DNA from: Spirochaetae bacterium HGW-Spirochaetae-1
Lineage (GTDB): Bacteria > Spirochaetota > UBA4802 > UBA5550
Assembly: GCA_002839375.1 (NCBI GenBank)
Contig: PGXY01000003.1
Span: forward strand, 343,863 to 407,862
Direction of reading: 5' to 3'
Length of the DNA stretch: 64,000 bases
The translations under genes and the position numbers were made by a program. Numbering within the stretch: the first letter of the stretch is position 1; the number at the start of each line of letters is the position of its first letter. This document shows positions 55,632 to 63,425 of the stretch, one piece after another. The notes below the pieces were generated by a model. The model saw nothing but the letters and a program-made list of their open reading frames with translations, did no database searches and was not told where the DNA came from.

Positions 55632-55679
55632 GTCAATGGGGCTCCTATTCCGGTTTCAGGACAGAAGAAAAGATTGCCT

Positions 55680-56165
55680 TCAGGGCTTTGAGGTTTTTTG
55701 TAAATTGGAAATGGAAGGAACTCCGAGAATTTTATTCAGTTTTTTCGCGGCTTTGATAATGGCCATTATCTCTTCGTCGGTAAAATCGCTCAAACCGGCC
55801 AGGATCGTATTGAACGAATGATCTTCCGAGGCCTTCATCAGCATGGCGCCTGCCGGTGTCAGGGCTACGAGCATATTCCGTCTATCGGCCTGGTCTTTTT
55901 TTCTCACCACCAGTCTCCGTTTTTCCAGCTTATCAACGGCCCTGCTGGCAGTGCTGATATGAATATTCATTTCCTCGGCGATTTCACCGATCCGCGCTGA
56001 AACCTTATATGATATATAATAAAGCAGGTAGGAGTCCTGGTACGTCATGCCGAAGAGCGACACCTTCAGGCGGTCGAACTGATATATCGCCGACATGGTT
56101 TCATAGAGTATCTCGTCTATTTCCTGGCGTCTGAGACTCAGCTCTCTTATTGCTTCTTTCATCAC
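55680..56165 (-). CDS. MarR-family transcriptional regulator
   Basis: Winged-helix regulator of 161 residues. The DNA-reading part is RIGEIAEEMNIHISTASRAVDKLEKRRLVVRKKDQADRRNMLVALTPAG (about 75-120), with the basic wing RKKDQADRRN. N- and C-terminal helices make the dimer. MarR proteins usually repress nearby genes and are released by small phenolic or hydrophobic ligands. It is upstream of, and in the same direction as, the MDR operon; the palindromes at 55530-55631 lie between them and are natural targets. Confidence 0.9.
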   Translation of the reverse strand: MMKEAIRELSLRRQEIDEILYETMSAIYQFDRLKVSLFGMTYQDSYLLYYISYKVSARIGEIAEEMNIHISTASRAVDKLEKRRLVVRKKDQADRRNMLVALTPAGAMLMKASEDHSFNTILAGLSDFTDEEIMAIIKAAKKLNKILGVPSISNLQKTSKP

Positions 56166-56264
56166 ACAATCGTTATACTGTTTTATTTAAGCAGCGGCGA
56201 AAATTCCGCCTGGTTGCAACGTATCGATATATAGTCTTAATTCAGATAGTCCCTGTCAAGAATA

Positions 56265-57128
56265 TTATCGCTCACCCCGATCAGCGTTCCCCTTGTCTTC
56301 GGCAAGCCTTATGCCGTCCTTATCAATGGATATTTTTCTTTTCTTATAGAGATTGCCTATGGCGGTCTTGAAAGTAGTCTTGCTTTCACCGAAGAGACGG
56401 TAAATCAGTTCCTGTGGACTTTTATCGTTCACGGCAATAAAGCCGCCCTCATTCCTGAGCCTTTCCAGGATCACCTTTGACAAGGTGTTCACCTTTTTAA
56501 ATCCGGGCTTATGGAGCGTCAGATCGATTTTTCCGTCATCACGTATCTTTTTAATGAATCCCTTGACGGGCTCCCCGGTATGCAGCGACCGGAACACCTC
56601 ATTTTTATACAGCACACCCATATGCCTGCCGTTGATGACGGCCTTGTATCCCAGGTCAGTACGTCCGCAGATTAACAGGTCAACTTCCTCCCCCTCCTTT
56701 GCGGCTATGGGGCTTTTATCGACGAACCTGTTCAGCTTTGACGAGGCGACGATCCGGCCGCTCGTTTCATCAAAATAAATATGGACCACGTAGGTTTTTC
56801 CCTCTTCCATCTTTTTGTGCTGTTCCCGGAAAGGAACCAGGAGATCCTTGGGCAGACCCCAGTCGAGAAAAGCACCGGTCTCATTGACCGACACCACTTT
56901 TAAAAGGGCAAACTGCCCCACTTCAGCATGGGGCTCCCGGGTCGTGGCCTTCAGCGTCCCGCCGGCATCCTGGTAAAGAAAAACAATGATTATATCACCG
57001 GCCTTGCATCCCGCGGGAGCCTCCCTGGGGTGCAGCTTCACCTGACCGTAATCCTCTCCATCGAGAAGCACGCCTGATTCATGTACTTTTAAGACCTTCA
57101 GCTTGTTATGTTTTCCCGGTTGCACCAT
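56265..57128 (-). CDS. cvfB: CvfB-like S1-domain RNA-binding protein
   Basis: Protein of 287 residues with three S1-like (OB) modules and a C-terminal winged helix, the CvfB/YitL arrangement: LKVLKVHESGVLLDG, LLKVVSVNETGAFLDWGLPKDLLVPFREQ (S1 core), VVNGRHMGVLYKNEVFRSLHTGEPVKGFIKKIRDDGKIDL as pieces, and FIAVNDKSPQELIYRLFGESKTTFKTAIGNLYKKRKI. These proteins bind RNA and influence virulence-factor or stress gene expression. Start ATG at 57128 (MVQPGKHNKL) has GGGGGA upstream; the frame is open to 57176. Transcribed with the same polarity as marR. Confidence 0.88.
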   Translation of the reverse strand: MVQPGKHNKLKVLKVHESGVLLDGEDYGQVKLHPREAPAGCKAGDIIIVFLYQDAGGTLKATTREPHAEVGQFALLKVVSVNETGAFLDWGLPKDLLVPFREQHKKMEEGKTYVVHIYFDETSGRIVASSKLNRFVDKSPIAAKEGEEVDLLICGRTDLGYKAVINGRHMGVLYKNEVFRSLHTGEPVKGFIKKIRDDGKIDLTLHKPGFKKVNTLSKVILERLRNEGGFIAVNDKSPQELIYRLFGESKTTFKTAIGNLYKKRKISIDKDGIRLAEDKGNADRGER

Positions 57129-57339
57129 TATGCTCTGTCCCCCTGCTTTTTCACTCCAGATATGAAAAAAGGCCATTTCCGGCTACTCTTTTTTACTTTT
57201 TCCCGCGATCGGGGTCAGAGCCCCTTCATTCATTCCCCGATAAAAGACTCTTTTTTCAAAACCACGCGTCATTTTCTGCGAAAAAGTCTTGCCCTGAATG
57301 TCCCTGTGAGAAAAATAACCTCATTGGGAGAATAAATCA

Positions 57340-58113
57340 ATGCAGGAATATCTGAAAAGCTTCACCGAACGCGCAATTATTGCCGCCCGTACCGGCGACC
57401 TGGAACGTCAACAAATTCAATCCGAGCTGGATACACTGCTCTCTGACCGGCCAGAGGGAGCGCCGCAGGATATGCTCCTCTACCTGGAATTTCTTCTCAC
57501 CGTGGTGAAGGGCGACGATGCAGAGGAATTATGGTCACGCCTGACACCGGATTTACAGGACATCTTCGGCCAGGTAATGCGCAAATTCAAGGGCAATGAA
57601 ATTTTTGACCGGCTCAAGGAAATCACACAAAAGACCGTGCTGGCAGCCAAAGGAGAAAAGACGGAGCAGGATATGGCCCTGCAGGAACTGGAGATGATCC
57701 TGGCATCCCAGCCCGAGGGAGGATCTCAGGATATTGCCCGCTACCTGGCATTTCTCATGGCCCTTGTTAAAGGTGAGGATACGACCGAAATGTTTCCCCT
57801 CCTGGACCGGAAACTCGCGGAGCTATATACCGGCGTCATACGCGATATGGCCCGCACGGACATGATGGACTTCTTCACGACACTGACAGATTCCGCATTC
57901 GCCGAATCCCTGAACGGCCCGCCCGCCGAGAGGATACCGGTATCGCAGGTTATCCAGGAATTACTCTCTTCAACGAATCCTCCGCCCCAGGCCATTGGCA
58001 ATTATCTCCACCTGCTCCAGTCCGTACTGGCAGGAACCTATGACGAATCAAAGCGCCGCGACATTCCCGAACAGTTCCTGGAGGTCTTTGACAGTTTTAA
58101 AAACGCACACTGA
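57340..58113 (+). CDS. Protein of unknown function with three internal repeats
   Basis: Cytoplasmic-looking helical protein of 257 residues built from three copies of an 83-88-residue unit (about 1-83, 84-171, 172-255). Each has a helix pair around 'Q-EL-LL-S--PEG-PQD---YL-FL--VVKG-D' : SELDTLLSDRPEGAPQDMLL, QELEMILASQPEGGSQDIAR, QELLSSTNPPPQAIGNYLHL. No signal peptide, membrane helix or cysteine. It resembles no family I recognise. It is flanked by unrelated genes: a CvfB-like gene diverging upstream and a hydrolase converging downstream. A copy of the GGGGTCAGAGCC repeat lies 115 bases before its start. Confidence 0.75.
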   Translation: MQEYLKSFTERAIIAARTGDLERQQIQSELDTLLSDRPEGAPQDMLLYLEFLLTVVKGDDAEELWSRLTPDLQDIFGQVMRKFKGNEIFDRLKEITQKTVLAAKGEKTEQDMALQELEMILASQPEGGSQDIARYLAFLMALVKGEDTTEMFPLLDRKLAELYTGVIRDMARTDMMDFFTTLTDSAFAESLNGPPAERIPVSQVIQELLSSTNPPPQAIGNYLHLLQSVLAGTYDESKRRDIPEQFLEVFDSFKNAH

Positions 58114-58116
58114 AAA

Positions 58117-58148
58117 ATTATCGCGGCACAATAATGCACTGCGATAAT
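58117..58148. terminator. Hairpin between convergent genes
   Basis: ATTATCGC at 58117-58124 and its complement GCGATAAT at 58141-58148, in the 58-base gap between convergent stops. AT flanks on both sides suit a bidirectional terminator. Confidence 0.5.
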
Positions 58149-58171
58149 ATATTTCTTATTGCAATTATTTT

Positions 58172-59293
58172 TTAATGGGCCCCTTCTTCCCACCAGCGCT
58201 GTATCACCGGATCATTGCCGGGTACAATGCTTCTCCCCGGCTCCGGAACCAGGAGCTTTATATCATCATCGTCGGCCCCCCTGATCAATTCCCTGACCGG
58301 CCCATCCCAGTCATGAAAAGCCAGGGTAAAGGTTCCCCAGTGGATGGGCATGAGAATCTTTCCCCGCAGGGAGGCGTGGGCCTCCAGTGCTCCCCGGGGC
58401 CCCAGGTGTATCTCGCTCCAGTTTTCATGATAGGCGCCGATCTCAAGCATGGTCACGTCAAAGGGGCCCAGCTTCGAACCGATTTCATGAAACCCGGAAA
58501 ACATGCCGCCGTCACCGCCGTAAAATACCCGGTGTCCCGGTCCGGCGATCACCCACGAGGCCCAGAGGGTATCATTGCCGTTTATGAATTTCCGGCCCGA
58601 GAAATGCCGGGCCGGGGTGGCCGCGAGCCGGTGCTGTCCCAGGACAATATCCTCCCACCAGTCCAACTCATGAATTTTCTCCGGGGCCACACCCCACTCC
58701 AGGAGGTACCTGCCCACGCCCAGGGGGGCGTAGAAATCAACGCCGCGTGAGGCAAACCACCGGACCGTATCGCTGTCGAGATGATCGTAATGGTCATGGG
58801 AAATAATGACGCCGTCCAGGGGAGGCAGTTCACTCAGGGCGCAGGGAGGATCGAAGAATCGTTTGGGACCCATAAAGGGGATGGGAGAAACACGCTCACT
58901 CCAGACCGGGTCCGTGAGAAAGCGTTTGCCGTCAATTTCAATCAGGACCGTTGAATGTCCCATCCAGGTGACGCACAGATGTTCCGCGCCGCTATCATGC
59001 AGAGCGGAGCTGTTCACAGTAAACTTTTTCAGGGCAAAGGGAGGGCGGCGGATTTCATCACCCCTGAAAAAGTTTGCCATATTCTTCCAGAAGGTCCCCG
59101 GCCTGGTCACGACCGTGTATTCCGTGTTATAAAATTTCTTCCCGTCATAGTTACGCGAAACCTTCAGTGTCCGGAGGGAATTTCCGTCGGCACTTCTCCG
59201 CACCGCTGATTTCGAACACTGTGATGCCACGAACAGAAAGACTCCTGCTACGGATATGAATAGTGCCGTTTTCATAAAAACAGTCATGGCCAT
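58172..59293 (-). CDS. Metallo-beta-lactamase-fold hydrolase (NAPE-PLD/UlaG-like), exported
   Basis: Zinc hydrolase of 373 residues. Metal motif ISHDHYDHLD plus later GGDGGMFSGFHEIG and HLGPRGALEAH and HWGTF ligands; overall it matches the N-acyl-phosphatidylethanolamine phospholipase D-like branch. The N-terminus (FISVAGVFLFVASQC) is a membrane anchor or lipoprotein signal, with an atypical Gln before the Cys. The ATG at 59293 shares its first base with the stop TGA of the aldo/keto reductase (TGATG) and GGGAGG is six bases upstream, so translation is coupled. Substrate may be a phospholipid; that is inferred from family only. Confidence 0.85.
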   Translation of the reverse strand: MAMTVFMKTALFISVAGVFLFVASQCSKSAVRRSADGNSLRTLKVSRNYDGKKFYNTEYTVVTRPGTFWKNMANFFRGDEIRRPPFALKKFTVNSSALHDSGAEHLCVTWMGHSTVLIEIDGKRFLTDPVWSERVSPIPFMGPKRFFDPPCALSELPPLDGVIISHDHYDHLDSDTVRWFASRGVDFYAPLGVGRYLLEWGVAPEKIHELDWWEDIVLGQHRLAATPARHFSGRKFINGNDTLWASWVIAGPGHRVFYGGDGGMFSGFHEIGSKLGPFDVTMLEIGAYHENWSEIHLGPRGALEAHASLRGKILMPIHWGTFTLAFHDWDGPVRELIRGADDDDIKLLVPEPGRSIVPGNDPVIQRWWEEGAH

Positions 59294-60516
59294 CACCTGC
59301 CTCCCTTCCTCAGCTCTTTCCATCGCTGGAACGCGAATATCCTGCGTACCACCATGGCGAGCATGGTCATCTTCCATCCCTCGAACTCACGGGCCACTTC
59401 TTTCAGGTGTTCCTGTATGGGCAGTTCCTGGGGACACTCCTTTTCACACATCCCGCATTCGCGGCACAGCGAGGCGTTGGACGGTTCCTTACCCAGGGCA
59501 CCCATGAAACGCGCCATGTAGTTGATCATGGATTCCTTCTCCTTGCCCCACATGTGACGGCTGTTGTACATCTCGAAGCAGCCCGGAATATCGACCCCCG
59601 ATGGACAGGGCATGCAGTACCGGCAACCCGTGCAGCCCACCTTCATCAGGGACTGGAATTTCTCCGCCGCCTCCCTGACCAGGGCAAGCTCCTCGGCTGA
59701 AAGGGAGTCCGCGTGGGCCTCGCCGGCGATGCGCAGGTTTTCCGCAATGTGATCCTCATTGTTCATACCTGAGAGCACCACCGTGACCTCACGATGATTC
59801 CAAATCCACCGCAGTGACCATTCAGCAGCGCTGCGTTTCACCGGGGACTTTCTCCATATATCCTCAATGGCGGGCGGCATCTCTCCGGCCAGGCTCCCGC
59901 CGCGCAGGGGCTCCATGATGATGACCCCCAGTCCCTTTGCCGCGGCATACTCCAGGCCATCGGTCCCGGCCTGGTTTTCTTCATCGAGATAATTGTACTG
60001 GATCTGGCAGAAGTCCCAGTCAAAGGAGTCGATGATATTTTTAAATTCCGGCAGCCTGCTGTGGAAGGAAAAACCAATGTTGACGATGAGTCCTTCTTTC
60101 TTCGACGCCGTGATAAATTCACGCAGACCCAGGCCCTGGAGCCGCTCCCAGTCATCACCGTTCATGTTGTGGATCAGGTAATAGTCGATGCTGCCCGTAT
60201 TGAGGTTTTTCAGCTGGGCCCGCAGAAGCCTTTCCATGTCACCGGCTTTTTTCACCTGCCAGTGCGGCAGCTTCGTGGCCAGTTTCACTTTTTCGCGATA
60301 GCCGTCCTTCAGGGCCCGGCCCAGGAAGGGCTCACTGGCCCCCAGGTGGTAGGGCATGGCAGTGTCGATATAATTGACCCCGTTATCAATGGCGTGACGC
60401 ACCTGGGCCATTGCCCGTTCCTCATCGATCCTGCCGTTCTTTTCCGGCAGGCGCATGCAGCCGAAACCCAGGATTGAAAGGGTATCACCGTTCTTCGGCA
60501 TTTTTCTGTACAGCAT
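59293..60516 (-). CDS. Aldo/keto reductase with C-terminal 4Fe-4S ferredoxin domain
   Basis: Protein of 407 residues. An aldo/keto reductase barrel (LGFGCMRLPEK, IDTAMPYHLGASEPFLG with the catalytic Asp/Tyr, IDYYLIHNMNGDDW) is joined after about residue 300 to an iron-sulfur tail with two clusters: CTGCRYCMPCPSGVDIP and CRECGMCEKECPQELPI. This fusion is common in anaerobes and suggests ferredoxin-linked carbonyl reduction. The ATG at 60516 has AGGAGG seven bases upstream. First gene of a two-gene unit with the hydrolase; a palindrome identical in half-sites to that before tetR lies 79 bases upstream. Confidence 0.92.
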   Translation of the reverse strand: MLYRKMPKNGDTLSILGFGCMRLPEKNGRIDEERAMAQVRHAIDNGVNYIDTAMPYHLGASEPFLGRALKDGYREKVKLATKLPHWQVKKAGDMERLLRAQLKNLNTGSIDYYLIHNMNGDDWERLQGLGLREFITASKKEGLIVNIGFSFHSRLPEFKNIIDSFDWDFCQIQYNYLDEENQAGTDGLEYAAAKGLGVIIMEPLRGGSLAGEMPPAIEDIWRKSPVKRSAAEWSLRWIWNHREVTVVLSGMNNEDHIAENLRIAGEAHADSLSAEELALVREAAEKFQSLMKVGCTGCRYCMPCPSGVDIPGCFEMYNSRHMWGKEKESMINYMARFMGALGKEPSNASLCRECGMCEKECPQELPIQEHLKEVAREFEGWKMTMLAMVVRRIFAFQRWKELRKGGR

Positions 60517-60594
60517 CTCTATCCTCCTTACCCGATTATTCACTTCACTTTTTCTTCTCTGAATATCCGATCTTACTAATATAGTAGTCTTAAA

Positions 60595-60609
60595 CGGACT
60601 GCCAGTCCG
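60595..60609. promoter_or_regulatory. Candidate TetR operator before the aldo/keto reductase
   Basis: CGGACTG-C-CAGTCCG, a perfect palindrome 79-93 bases before the reductase start. GGACT/AGTCC half-sites with 3-base spacing recur at 61292-61304 in front of tetR. Confidence 0.6.
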
Positions 60610-60627
60610 GTATTTGCAAAAAACAAT

Positions 60628-61254
60628 TTATTTTTTCAATCCCTCACGATACAGTTCTGCATGAAGCATGACAAAGGACCGAATCCGCTCCTTGTCCTCT
60701 TCTTCCTCGGTATGAATGAACAAGCCGATAACACCGATCACAGCGGAAAAGAAAAGATTAATAAAGTCGGGGATATTCACACGGCGGAGCAGATCTTTTT
60801 GCATAAACCTCTCCAGCAGAACGGCAAAGGGCTCCCCTGCTTTTTCCCCTAAAAATTTTTTCCGTTCCAGCAGCGCCGGAGGTATCTTTGAATAGGCCAT
60901 GGAATTATTGTTAAAATAAGACAGTGCCTTATAGTAGTCAGTATAATCGGCGTAAAACCGGTACAGATTTTCCGCTCCCCTCATGAATTGCGCATCGAAG
61001 TCATCGCTATGCGGATCAATGGATGAATTGAGCGTAATGAGGATTTCCAGGGCATCGAGATAGATGTAGGAATAAATCTCCTCCTTGCTCTCGAACATGG
61101 AGTAAATGACGCTGCGGCCGTATTCCACGGCATCACAGATATCCTGGATAGTAACCTGCTCATAGCCCTTCCGGAAAAACAGTTCCCTGCTCTTCTCCAG
61201 AATGTATTTTTTGCGGTCCTCCAGCTCACGCAGTTTTCTGTCACGGGGTCCCAT
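60628..61254 (-). CDS. TetR-family transcriptional regulator
   Basis: Regulator of 208 residues. N-terminal helix-turn-helix: ILEKSRELFFRKGYEQVTIQDICDAVEYGRSVIYSMFESKEEIY (residues about 18-60). The C-terminal ligand domain has aromatic-rich helices (ENLYRFYADYTDYYKALSYFNNNSM), suggesting a hydrophobic ligand such as an acyl compound. It sits between the aldo/keto reductase unit and the aldehyde dehydrogenase, all on the same strand. GGACT...AGTCC palindromes occur in its own promoter and in that of the reductase, consistent with self-control and control of that unit. Confidence 0.92.
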   Translation of the reverse strand: MGPRDRKLRELEDRKKYILEKSRELFFRKGYEQVTIQDICDAVEYGRSVIYSMFESKEEIYSYIYLDALEILITLNSSIDPHSDDFDAQFMRGAENLYRFYADYTDYYKALSYFNNNSMAYSKIPPALLERKKFLGEKAGEPFAVLLERFMQKDLLRRVNIPDFINLFFSAVIGVIGLFIHTEEEEDKERIRSFVMLHAELYREGLKK

Positions 61255-61291
61255 GGTTAAATTGATATCCTGCTTTAATCTGATTATATTT

Positions 61292-61304
61292 GGACTATCA
61301 GTCC
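61292..61304. promoter_or_regulatory. Candidate TetR operator before tetR
   Basis: GGACTATCAGTCC, half-sites GGACT/AGTCC, 38 bases before the tetR start. A further half-site GAGTCC lies at 61317-61322. Confidence 0.6.
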
Positions 61305-61382
61305 GTTTCGGTTTATGAGTCCAATTTAATGATAAAAGTCTTCATCGTCAACAGTAATTACAGGGGTAAACAAAAATAATCT

Positions 61383-61415
61383 GTTGCTCAGAGTAAAATT
61401 TTTACTCTGAGCAAC
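61383..61415. promoter_or_regulatory. 33-base perfect palindrome in the tetR-aldehyde dehydrogenase gap
   Basis: Arms GTTGCTCAGAGTAAAA at 61383-61398 and complement at 61400-61415 around a single T. The position, past the aldehyde dehydrogenase terminator and 130 bases ahead of tetR, allows either a second terminator or a regulator site. Confidence 0.45.
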
Positions 61416-61458
61416 TATAACCGAGCAACCGTAATCCAGCTCAGCAGTACCATAGGGC

Positions 61459-61493
61459 AAAAAAACCGGGCAGAAATCCTTCCGTCCCGGTTT
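61459..61493 (-). terminator. Rho-independent terminator of the aldehyde dehydrogenase
   Basis: On the minus strand AACCGGG, loop of about 15 bases, CCCGGTT followed by a T run. It is 32 bases behind the stop codon. Confidence 0.75.
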
Positions 61494-61524
61494 ATCAGCC
61501 TGCTTTCTTTACTCAGTAGAAATT

Positions 61525-63123
61525 CTATCGCAAGGTAAATGTTCTCGGAAAAACCTTCAGAAGATTTATCGCGCCCTTAATCCGTAAAAAGGGGCTTCTC
61601 GCATACAGAACGTAAGCAACACCCTTTAGTCCCTCATAAATATTCCGACTGAAGGGATGCCACCAGAAATTTTTCCTGGCAAAGGGAAGTATTTCGTTGA
61701 CCAGGACCTGCGGCTGGGTCATCTCGGCGAAGCCGATATCCCCGTGGGTCCTGCCGATCCCCGACTGCTTGAATCCGCCCCAGGGCGTTTCGGCAAGCCC
61801 GTGACTCATGAGGTGATCGTTGATGGTGATGGCCCCTGATTTTATCTTCCGGCCAATGGCCAGAGCCTTTTTATTATTCCGTGACCACACCGAAGCGGTA
61901 AGCCCCAGATATGAATCATTGGCGAGCTTAACGGCCTCGTCGATGCTGTTCACCTGCATTACGCCCAGTACCGGACCGAAAGTTTCATCCTTCATCACGT
62001 CCATGTCATGATTGACATCAACCAGGACCGTGCAGGGCAGAAACTGCCCCCCGGTTCCCTGCGGCGGCTGTGATTCGGCAAAAATTCTGGCGCCTTTTTT
62101 AAGGGCGTCCTTTATATGCGACCTGACCGTGTCCATCTGCCGCGATGTTGTCATGGCGCCTATATCAACATTGTAATCACTATCATAACCGATACGCAGG
62201 GCAAGTATCTCTTTCCGCAGCAGATTCAGGAATTCATGATACACATTACTGTGAACATATATCCTTTCGACGCCGCCGCATGACTGCCCGGCGTTCTGGC
62301 AGCCAGCCCAGACAGCGCCCTTCGCGGCCCTCTCGAGATCGGCATCCTCGCATACCACCATGGGATCATTGCCTCCCAGCTCAAGGGATACCGGTGTCAG
62401 GGTTTCCGAGGCCTTTTTCATGAGATACATGCCTATCTTCACTGATCCGGTAAAAAAAAGCTTGTCGATACCGGCCTCAAGAAAAGCGTCGCCAGCCTGG
62501 CTCCCGGGCATATTGATATAGGTAAAGACGTTCTCAGGCAGAGCCCCTGCGTCGACACACTTTTTCAAAACATGTCCCACCATCTGGGTTTCCGAAGCGG
62601 CCTTAAAAATTACGGTATTGCCGGCCAGAAGCGCCATGACAATTTCAGAGAAGGGAATTGAAAAGGGATAATTCCACGGCGCAATAATTCCCACAACGCC
62701 GAAAGGAACGCGCGCTATCCTGCTTCGTTTGTTAATGAACATGATATTTCCCATGCTCAGTTTCCTGTCTTTTAAAAATCTTCTGGAATTATTGCAGTAA
62801 TATGAAGCGGCCATGGCGGAACAGAGAACTTCCGTGGCAAGGGCATCGACGCGGGTCTTGCCGTTATCGCGGGAAATAATTTCTGAAAGTTCATCGAGAT
62901 TATCAATGATGTATCGCCGCATTTTTTTGATATGAGCTATCCGCTTTTTAAGGGGGAGAGCCTCCCATGCGGGCTGCGCCTTCCCGGCCTTCCGCACAGC
63001 CTCCTTAACGTCATTTACGTTGTTCACATCATATTCCGCCAGTTTTTCCCCCGTGGCAGGATTGATGCAGATTGTTGTGTTTTTCCCTGATGAGGCTTTT
63101 TTCTGGATTTTCGGTTTGTTCAT
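61525..63123 (-). CDS. NAD(P)-dependent aldehyde dehydrogenase
   Basis: Aldehyde dehydrogenase superfamily member of 532 residues that oxidises an aldehyde to its acid. Catalytic Cys282 (NAGQSCGGVERIYV) and general base Glu248 (SLELGGNDP) are both present; cofactor loops are IAPWNYPFSIPFSE and FTGSVKIG. A C-terminal extension of about 45 residues (FWWHPFSRNIYEGLKGVAYVLYARSPF) is hydrophobic and basic, like membrane-associated fatty-aldehyde dehydrogenases. The start at 63123 gives the standard length. It is divergent from a gntR gene; the gap has two dyads that may be the regulator's targets. Confidence 0.92.
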   Translation of the reverse strand: MNKPKIQKKASSGKNTTICINPATGEKLAEYDVNNVNDVKEAVRKAGKAQPAWEALPLKKRIAHIKKMRRYIIDNLDELSEIISRDNGKTRVDALATEVLCSAMAASYYCNNSRRFLKDRKLSMGNIMFINKRSRIARVPFGVVGIIAPWNYPFSIPFSEIVMALLAGNTVIFKAASETQMVGHVLKKCVDAGALPENVFTYINMPGSQAGDAFLEAGIDKLFFTGSVKIGMYLMKKASETLTPVSLELGGNDPMVVCEDADLERAAKGAVWAGCQNAGQSCGGVERIYVHSNVYHEFLNLLRKEILALRIGYDSDYNVDIGAMTTSRQMDTVRSHIKDALKKGARIFAESQPPQGTGGQFLPCTVLVDVNHDMDVMKDETFGPVLGVMQVNSIDEAVKLANDSYLGLTASVWSRNNKKALAIGRKIKSGAITINDHLMSHGLAETPWGGFKQSGIGRTHGDIGFAEMTQPQVLVNEILPFARKNFWWHPFSRNIYEGLKGVAYVLYARSPFLRIKGAINLLKVFPRTFTLR

Positions 63124-63296
63124 AATTATCTCTCTTTTTGTTAAATTTTTCTGGATAATTCACCAGAACTATGTTTGAATTGGAAATAAAACATGAACAG
63201 GCAAAGAGCTTTAACCGGTTTCAAGACAGGCATGTATGAGTTCTTTTTATATATTTATTTTGTGAATTCTTATTATTATCAAACAAGAATCACCAT

Positions 63297-63342
63297 TAAC
63301 CGTTTAACGGTTATCGATTATCGTTTTAAAGTCAACGATAAT
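63297..63342. promoter_or_regulatory. Two dyads in the aldehyde dehydrogenase-gntR promoter region
   Basis: TAACCGTT-T-AACGGTTA at 63297-63313 and ATTATCGTT with AACGATAAT at 63317-63342 (8-base spacer). Placed between the divergent genes, they are candidate operators of the GntR protein. The rest of 63124-63425 is AT-rich promoter sequence. Confidence 0.55.
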
Positions 63343-63425
63343 TTTAATTTAAAAAATACTTAACAAATAAACACAGTACCTGTCATTATCCATAATCTGT
63401 TACCAAAAATAGGAGTGATCCACAA

